From Ensifer canadensis (GTDB lineage: Bacteria > Pseudomonadota > Alphaproteobacteria > Rhizobiales > Rhizobiaceae), in assembly GCF_017488845.2 (NCBI RefSeq), contig NZ_CP083370.1, positions 806,001-870,000 of the forward strand: 64,000 nt of DNA, given 5' to 3'. Made by a program: the position numbers and the translations under genes. This document shows positions 59,151-64,000 of this stretch, in pieces; position 1 is the stretch's first letter, and each line of letters begins with the position of its first letter. Below the pieces are notes generated by a model. The model ran no database searches and was not told the DNA's origin. It saw only the letters and a list, made by a program, of their open reading frames with translations.

Positions 59151-60008
59151 ATGCACACGATTTCGCAGGAACAGGCCATCGATGTCATGCCGCTGGAAGG
59201 CGCGGAGCGGACCCGATTCTGGCGGGACCTCCGGTTCGATGGCATGGAATGCCTGACCGCGACTTTCATTACGCACGAATTTGCGCCGCACGCGCACGAC
59301 ACCTTCAGCATCGGCGCGATCGAGGCCGGCTCGCAGATCAGCAAGATCAGGGGCGAACGATCGCAAGCGGGGCCCGGCGACTTCTATCTCATCAATCCAG
59401 ACGAGATCCATGACGGTCACCCAGGTGGTAGCGGTTACCGCTATCGCATGGTCTATCCGAGTACCGAATTGCTGGTGAACATTCTGGAAGATGTCACCGG
59501 GCGGCCGTTCAAGGGAACGCCGTCCTTTTCCAAGCGCATGCTGTGCGATCCGGATCTGGCCCACTCCTTCTATCACGCCCACAAGGCGCTGGAGCACGCG
59601 ACTGGCGCGCTCGAAGCCGAGGAACGCATGTTCGGCGTGCTCGCCACCATGTTCGAGCGGCACGGCAGCACGATCATCGTGCCGGTCGAAACGAAGGAGC
59701 AGTCCGCGGTCCAGCGGGCGCGCGACTATCTGACCGAGAACTACGCGCAGGATATCGGCCTGGAGGAGCTGGCCAAGGTCGCGGGCCTCAGCCGGGCGCA
59801 TCTGATCCGCGCCTTCCGGCGCCAGTTTCACATCACACCGCATGCCTTCCTGACTGACAAGCGCGTGCGGGCGGCAAAGACACTGCTGCGGCACGGCTGG
59901 TCGGCGGTCGATACCGCCTATCAGTGCGGGTTTGCCGATCAGGCGCATTTCAGCCGACACTTCAAGGCTCGAACCGGCGTCACGCCCGGCGCCTTCCGCG
60001 CCGGTTGA
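59151..60008 (+). CDS. AraC-family regulator next to azlCD
   Basis: 285 aa. N-terminal cupin (about 35-90, FAPHAHDTFSIGAIEAGSQ) and C-terminal double helix-turn-helix (about 185-283, QDIGLEELAKVAGLSRAHLIRAFRRQF and WSAVDTAYQCGFADQAHFSRHFK). It is followed 75 nt later by azlCD on the same strand, the usual AraC-azlC arrangement, so it probably controls that transporter in answer to an amino acid. Effector unknown. Confidence 0.9.
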   Translation: MHTISQEQAIDVMPLEGAERTRFWRDLRFDGMECLTATFITHEFAPHAHDTFSIGAIEAGSQISKIRGERSQAGPGDFYLINPDEIHDGHPGGSGYRYRMVYPSTELLVNILEDVTGRPFKGTPSFSKRMLCDPDLAHSFYHAHKALEHATGALEAEERMFGVLATMFERHGSTIIVPVETKEQSAVQRARDYLTENYAQDIGLEELAKVAGLSRAHLIRAFRRQFHITPHAFLTDKRVRAAKTLLRHGWSAVDTAYQCGFADQAHFSRHFKARTGVTPGAFRAG

Positions 60009-60083
60009 TCACTTTCGTTCAATACGCCCCGCTCGGGCCGGTTTAGGTGTGCTCCGTTCGTTATCGATCGGGAGGCATGAACA

Positions 60084-60785
60084 TTGAGCGACACGGGATT
60101 CGGTCCAGACTTTCGAGCCGGAGCCATGGCGATGGCGCCGCTCATCGTGGCGGTCATGCCGATTGGGCTCGTCTTCGGCGCAGTTGCCGCCGGCAAGGGG
60201 CTTTCGGGCGCGGAGGTGACATTGATGAGCGCGCTGGTTTTTGCCGGCGGCTCGCAATTCGTGGCCATGGACATCTGGACGCATCCGGCCTCTTGGGCGG
60301 CACTCGCTTTCTCCGCCTTGCTGGTCAATGTCAGGCACGTGCTGATGAGCGCGTCGCTCGGCGCCAAGCTCCAGGGGTTCTCAGGCCCGACGAAATACGC
60401 CTCGATGCTGCTGCTTGCCGACGAGATATGGGCAATGGCGGAGATGCGCGCGAAAGAGGGCAGGCTGACGCCCGCCTGGTTCGCGGGAATCGCCGTGCCG
60501 TTCTACTTCGTCTGGGTGACGACAAGCCTTGCCGGCGCGTTGCTGGGGGCCTTCCTTGGCGATCCGAAGGTGACGGGGCTCGACTTCGCCTTTCCCGCGG
60601 TTTTCATCGTGCTGGTGATGGGTTTCTGGAAAGGCCGTGAGACCGGGGTTGTGCTTGCCGCAAGCGCCGCTGCCGCGGTGCTGACGCATCAGTTTCTGCC
60701 GGGTGTCTGGTACATCGCCGCTGGTGCTGCTGCCGGGGTTGCGGTCGCGCTTCTTGCCGGCCGTAGCCAGGAGGTGCACGCATGA
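60084..60785 (+). CDS. azlC: AzlC family permease (branched-chain amino acid exporter subunit)
   Basis: 233 aa, about seven membrane helices. VAVMPIGLVFGAVAAGKGLS and ALVFAGGSQFVAMDIW are the AzlC signatures. The best start is TTG (60084), with GGGAGG 8 nt upstream; no in-frame ATG fits as well. The TGA overlaps the azlD ATG. AzlCD pairs export branched-chain amino acids and analogues. Confidence 0.92.
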   Translation: MSDTGFGPDFRAGAMAMAPLIVAVMPIGLVFGAVAAGKGLSGAEVTLMSALVFAGGSQFVAMDIWTHPASWAALAFSALLVNVRHVLMSASLGAKLQGFSGPTKYASMLLLADEIWAMAEMRAKEGRLTPAWFAGIAVPFYFVWVTTSLAGALLGAFLGDPKVTGLDFAFPAVFIVLVMGFWKGRETGVVLAASAAAAVLTHQFLPGVWYIAAGAAAGVAVALLAGRSQEVHA

Positions 60786-61087
60786 CCGTCGATCCGAACA
60801 CGCTTCTGGCCATCGTCGCCATGGCAATCGCAACCATTGCCACCCGCATCGGCGGCCTGGTGCTCATTCGGTTTGTGACGATCGGAGAAACGCAGAAGCG
60901 GGCCCTGGAGGCGATCCCGCCGGCCGTGTTGATGGCGGTGATCGCGCCGACGGCGCTGGTCACCGGGCCGGCGGAAACGATCGCTACGGTGGTAACGGCA
61001 CTCGTCGCCATGCGGTTGCCGTTGCTCGCCGCTGTCGCGGCCGGCGTCGTGACCGTGGCGATCTTCAGAATGTTGCTGGGGGCGTAA
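60782..61087 (+). CDS. azlD: AzlD family small permease subunit
   Basis: 101 aa, three to four membrane helices (LLAIVAMAIATIATRIGGLVLI; AVLMAVIAPTALVTG). Second half of the AzlCD exporter, coupled to azlC by ATGA. Confidence 0.92.
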   Translation: MTVDPNTLLAIVAMAIATIATRIGGLVLIRFVTIGETQKRALEAIPPAVLMAVIAPTALVTGPAETIATVVTALVAMRLPLLAAVAAGVVTVAIFRMLLGA

Positions 61088-61105
61088 AGACGCCCCCCGA
61101 CTTTC

Positions 61106-62608
61106 TCAGTGTTCTTCGTATTGGGTGAAGGACGGATCGGCCAGATCGGTAAAGCGGGTGAATTCCGACTGGAAGGCGAGCTTGACGGTGCCGGTCGGTC
61201 CGTGACGCTGCTTGGCGATGATCACGTCGGCCGTGCCCTTCACCTGTTCCATCTTCATCTTCCACTCGTCGTACTTCGGATCGAATTCGTCGCGAGGCTC
61301 GAGGTTCTTCACGTAGTATTCCTCACGGAACACGAAGAGCACGACGTCGGCGTCCTGCTCGATCGAGCCCGATTCGCGAAGGTCGGAGAGCTGGGGGCGC
61401 TTGTCTTCGCGGCTTTCCACCTGACGGGAGAGCTGCGACAGCGCGATGATCGGCACGTTCAGCTCCTTGCCGAGTGCCTTCAGGCCGGTGGTGATCTGGG
61501 TGATTTCCTGCACGCGGTTGTCGCTCGATTTGCCCGAGCCGGTCATCAGCTGAATATAGTCGACGACCAGGCAATCGAGGCCGCGCTGGCGCTTGAGGCG
61601 GCGCGCACGGGCGGAGAGCTGGGCGATCGAGATACCACCGGTCTGGTCGATGAACAGCGGAACTTTCTGCATCATCTGCGAGCAGGCGACGAGCTTTTCG
61701 AAGTCGGCTTCGGAGATGTCGCCGCGGCGGATCTTCGAGGAGGAGACTTCGGTCTGCTCGGAGATGATACGCGTTGCCAGCTGTTCGGACGACATTTCGA
61801 GCGAGTAGAAGCCGACGACGCCGCCGTTCTTGGCCTTGAACGAACCGTCCGCCTGAACCTCCGGGTCGTAGGCGGCGGCAATGTTGTAGGCGATGTTGGT
61901 GGCAAGCGAGGTCTTGCCCATGCCGGGACGTCCCGCAAGTACGATCAAGTCCGAGCGCTGCAGGCCGCCCATGCGGGCGTCGAGCGACAGGATGCCCGTC
62001 GAAATACCCGACAGGCTGCCGTCGCGCTCGAACGCCGCGCCGGCCATGTCGATGGCAAGCGCGACCGCATCGTTGAAGGACTGGAAACCGCCGTCGTAGC
62101 GGCCGGTTTCGGCGAGCTCGAACAGGCGCCGTTCCGCGTCCTCGATCTGGCCCTGCGGCGGCATGTCGAGCGGTGCGTCAAAGGCGATATTGACCATGTC
62201 CTCGCCGATGGTGATCAGCGAACGGCGCAGCGCCAAATCGTAGATTGCGCGGCCGTAGTCTTCGGCGTTGATGATCGAGACGGCGCCGGCGGCAAGGCGG
62301 GCAAGATACTGCGCGACCGTCAGGTCGCCGACCTTTTCGTCGGCCTTGAGGAAGGTCTTGATCGTCACCGGGTTGGCGGTCTTGCCCATGCGGATGATGT
62401 CGCCGGCAACCTCGTAGATGCGGCGATGCAGGGGTTCGAACAGGTGGACCGGCTTCAGGAAGTCCGAGACGCGATAGAACGCATCATTGTTGACGAGGAT
62501 CGCGCCGAGCAGCGCCTGTTCGGCTTCAAGGTTGTTCGGCGCCTCGCGGTAATGCTGGTCCGATTGGTCCTTGCCGATAGGGGCGAGCTTTCGCGCTGCG
62601 TCGTTCAT
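61106..62608 (-). CDS. dnaB: Replicative DNA helicase DnaB
   Basis: Hexameric 5'-3' helicase of the replication fork. 500 aa. The N-terminal collar domain begins REAPNNLEAEQALLGAILVNN (21-41); the RecA-like domain has Walker A GRPGMGKT (226-233), VVDYIQLM as Walker B, and the DnaB arginine-finger region near KQRHGPTGTV. Start at the ATG 62608 (MNDAARKLAPIG) rather than the open frame to 62830, whose extra 74 residues do not look like DnaB. No intein. Confidence 0.97.
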   Translation of the reverse strand: MNDAARKLAPIGKDQSDQHYREAPNNLEAEQALLGAILVNNDAFYRVSDFLKPVHLFEPLHRRIYEVAGDIIRMGKTANPVTIKTFLKADEKVGDLTVAQYLARLAAGAVSIINAEDYGRAIYDLALRRSLITIGEDMVNIAFDAPLDMPPQGQIEDAERRLFELAETGRYDGGFQSFNDAVALAIDMAGAAFERDGSLSGISTGILSLDARMGGLQRSDLIVLAGRPGMGKTSLATNIAYNIAAAYDPEVQADGSFKAKNGGVVGFYSLEMSSEQLATRIISEQTEVSSSKIRRGDISEADFEKLVACSQMMQKVPLFIDQTGGISIAQLSARARRLKRQRGLDCLVVDYIQLMTGSGKSSDNRVQEITQITTGLKALGKELNVPIIALSQLSRQVESREDKRPQLSDLRESGSIEQDADVVLFVFREEYYVKNLEPRDEFDPKYDEWKMKMEQVKGTADVIIAKQRHGPTGTVKLAFQSEFTRFTDLADPSFTQYEEH

Positions 62609-62866
62609 GGTCGTTCGTCTCTGCCTCTTCTGGTGTGCACCCGGTTTGCTGTCTGCGTCTCTGCGGGTCAAGTGCAGCAGTGCCACAGTCGCAGACCATG
62701 TGGCGCGGCCCATCGCATTTGCCCGTTGTTCGACTGATCCACAGGCCGACATCACGAAAGTGCAAAAAATAAAGTCCGCATGAAGAACGACGTTGACGCC
62801 GCGAATCGCTGCAATCGGCGACTGCGCCAATTCTAGCGCCGTTTGCCCCCTCTCAAAACGCCGTCT

Positions 62867-62894
62867 TGAAAATTGCCTTGGGATGGATTAGATA
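62867..62894 (+). promoter_or_regulatory. Putative promoter of the marR-MFS operon
   Basis: TTGAAA (62867-62872), 16-nt spacer, TAGATA (62889-62894), placing the transcript start in or just before the palindrome at 62906-62922. Confidence 0.35.
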
Positions 62895-62905
62895 GGAGCA
62901 GAATA

Positions 62906-62922
62906 ATTAGCATGCTACTAAT
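62906..62922. promoter_or_regulatory. MarR operator candidate
   Basis: A perfect 10-bp palindrome TAGCATGCTA (62908-62917) overlaps ATTAG/CTAAT arms (62906-62910, 62918-62922), 15 nt before the marR start. Position and symmetry fit autoregulation. Confidence 0.6.
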
Positions 62923-62936
62923 ATGGAAAAGGTACT

Positions 62937-63380
62937 ATGTATCAGCCCATCGTCAATCGCGAACTGTTCGACGCCTTGTCGATGGTCAATCGTAAGCTGC
63001 GGGCTGTCTTCGATGCCAGGGTGAAGGAGCGTGGCCTGACCCTGGCTCGGGCGAGGGCGCTGTTTGCGCTAACCAAGAAGGATGGCTTGAACCAGCGCGA
63101 ACTGGCCGACGAACTGGATATCGAGACGCCGACGATCGTGCGCCTGCTGGACGGAATGGAAAAGCAGGGTTTCATCGAGCGCAGGGTCGAGGTGTCGGAT
63201 CGCAGGGCCAAGCAGATCCACATGACCGAACTTGGGCGCACCATCGCCGACGAGATCCTGAAGCTTGCCGACGAGATCCGGGCAGAAGTGCTGCAGGGCG
63301 TCGGTGAAGACGAGGTCGCGGCGGTGCTGAAGGTCGTGCGCACCATCGCCGATAACGTTCAATCGCTGGCGAAGGAATGA
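62937..63380 (+). CDS. MarR-family transcriptional regulator
   Basis: 147 aa with the winged-helix pattern LTLARARALFALTKKDGLNQRELADELDIETPTIVRLLDGMEKQGFIERRVEVSDRRAKQIHMTELGR read in segments (the wing is VSDRRAKQIHMTELG). GGAAAAGG ribosome site. It forms an operon with the MFS gene 5 nt downstream and so resembles MarR repressors that control a drug efflux pump. Confidence 0.93.
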   Translation: MYQPIVNRELFDALSMVNRKLRAVFDARVKERGLTLARARALFALTKKDGLNQRELADELDIETPTIVRLLDGMEKQGFIERRVEVSDRRAKQIHMTELGRTIADEILKLADEIRAEVLQGVGEDEVAAVLKVVRTIADNVQSLAKE

Positions 63381-63385
63381 CATCG

Positions 63386-64000
63386 ATGAGTGCCGCCGCA
63401 AGGCCCGCAGCAAACGACAACAGGACAGCCCTTGGCGACGACGAGGCGGAGGCGCCCTCTGGCGAGCCAGCACAACAGCAAGTCACGGCCACCGCAACGA
63501 TGCCCGTGCCACGGCCGATGAGCGTTGCCAGGTCCGCGACCTACGTCGTCTGCTCGGCGCTACTGTTCCTCACCCAGGGCCTCGGCATGAATCTGGCGCT
63601 CGCCAATCTTACCCAGCTGCAGGGATCACTTTCCGCCACCTCGATCGAGGCCGCCTGGCTTTCGGCAGCCTACATGGCGCCGAATGTCTCTCTCTCGATC
63701 GCGCTCGTCAAAATCCGGGCGCAATACGGACTGCGCCGGTTCGCAGAAATCGGCATTGTCGGCTTTGTTATCGTTTCGCTGATGAACGTCTTTGTTTCCG
63801 ATCTGCAGTCGGCGATCGTCGTTCGCTTCATCAGTGGCATCGCGGCGGCCCCCATGTCGACGCTCGGTTTCCTCTATATGCTGGAGGCCTTCCTGCCGGC
63901 GCGCAAGCTGACGGTCGGTCTTGCCCTGGCGCTGACCTGCACGACCATTTCGGCACCGATCACCCGGCTGATCTCGCCGAAGCTGATCGAATACGGCCAA
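63386..64000 (+). CDS. MFS efflux transporter, 5' part only
   Basis: The first 205 residues are in the window; the gene continues past its right edge. A hydrophilic N terminus (about 50 aa) is followed by hydrophobic helices starting SATYVVCSALLFLTQGLGMNLALANL, then IEAAWLSAAYMAPNVSLSIALVKIR, a DHA2/EmrB-like start (the usual motif is W.xTaYxL). Starts 5 nt after marR, presumably repressed by it. Substrate likely a drug or aromatic compound. Confidence 0.85.
   Translation, partial: MSAAARPAANDNRTALGDDEAEAPSGEPAQQQVTATATMPVPRPMSVARSATYVVCSALLFLTQGLGMNLALANLTQLQGSLSATSIEAAWLSAAYMAPNVSLSIALVKIRAQYGLRRFAEIGIVGFVIVSLMNVFVSDLQSAIVVRFISGIAAAPMSTLGFLYMLEAFLPARKLTVGLALALTCTTISAPITRLISPKLIEYGQ

Larger units (their letters stand above)
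62609..62936. other. 328-bp divergent intergenic region dnaB / marR
   Basis: Contains the dnaB promoter region on the minus strand and the marR operator and promoter on the plus strand. No gene of its own is seen. Confidence 0.6.

Overview
The window is a gene-dense, GC-rich piece of an alphaproteobacterial chromosome, most likely Rhizobiales and probably Ensifer/Sinorhizobium. The grounds are the lpsL-rkpK gene pair, the rsh...acpS-lepB-rnc-era block, the nadABC operon with a NUDIX-type NAD regulator, the psd-pssA pair, and intergenic palindromic elements of the RIME and A-B-C mosaic type known from rhizobia. No rRNA, tRNA, CRISPR, transposase, integrase or phage gene was recognised. All identifications come from reading motifs; no database search was run.

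Layout. 1-6.5 kb: the stringent-response enzyme rsh, a 50-aa DUF3563-like protein, then a tight operon DUF2062-acpS-lepB-rnc-era whose first, third and fourth members overlap by ATGA. 6.7-13.6 kb: an exported glycerophosphodiesterase, a glutathionyl-hydroquinone reductase, cyclopropane fatty acid synthase, the RNA-binding protein Tex, and a small exported protein whose ribosome binding site lies inside a strong hairpin. 13.7-16.1 kb: rkpK and lpsL, which make UDP-glucuronate and UDP-galacturonate for surface polysaccharide. 16.2-17.4 kb: a divergent ArsR / SRPBCC-VOC module with a perfect operator. 17.4-24.4 kb: an L,D-transpeptidase lipoprotein, recO, a thioesterase, a 942-aa DUF2339 membrane protein, an HD hydrolase and a MOSC protein. 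24.4-27.7 kb: a PhyH-type dioxygenase divergent from an AraC regulator, then an MFS transporter broken by a frameshift.

27.8-35.2 kb is the NAD block: nadA-nadB-nadC behind a perfect 29-bp palindrome, facing a four-gene convergent operon (ygfZ, HD nucleotidase, tyrosine phosphatase, NadQ-like regulator). A 272-bp composite palindromic element follows at 35226-35497. 35.5-38.6 kb holds small exported or unknown proteins, a NUDIX hydrolase and an SRAP/HMCES-type protein. 39.1-46.3 kb: cysS, a VOC protein, three tandem coupled GFA-domain genes, proline iminopeptidase, citramalate synthase and rarD. 46.4-53 kb: a LOG-family protein, a large LysM protein, an ATM1-type ABC exporter, psd and pssA. 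53.1-59 kb, minus strand: a short-chain dehydrogenase, purF, cvpA, radA and alr. 59.1-64 kb: an AraC regulator with azlCD, dnaB, and a MarR regulator with the start of an MFS efflux gene that runs off the window.

Most of the window is ordinary chromosomal backbone. The most interesting signals lie between genes: a hairpin that hides a Shine-Dalgarno sequence (13215-13247); four related 107/67-bp two-hairpin repeats, three of them between convergent genes and one supplying the last residues and stop codon of a protein; the composite inverted-repeat element at 35226-35497; and palindromic operators that can be paired with nearby regulators (NadQ-like, ArsR, MarR).
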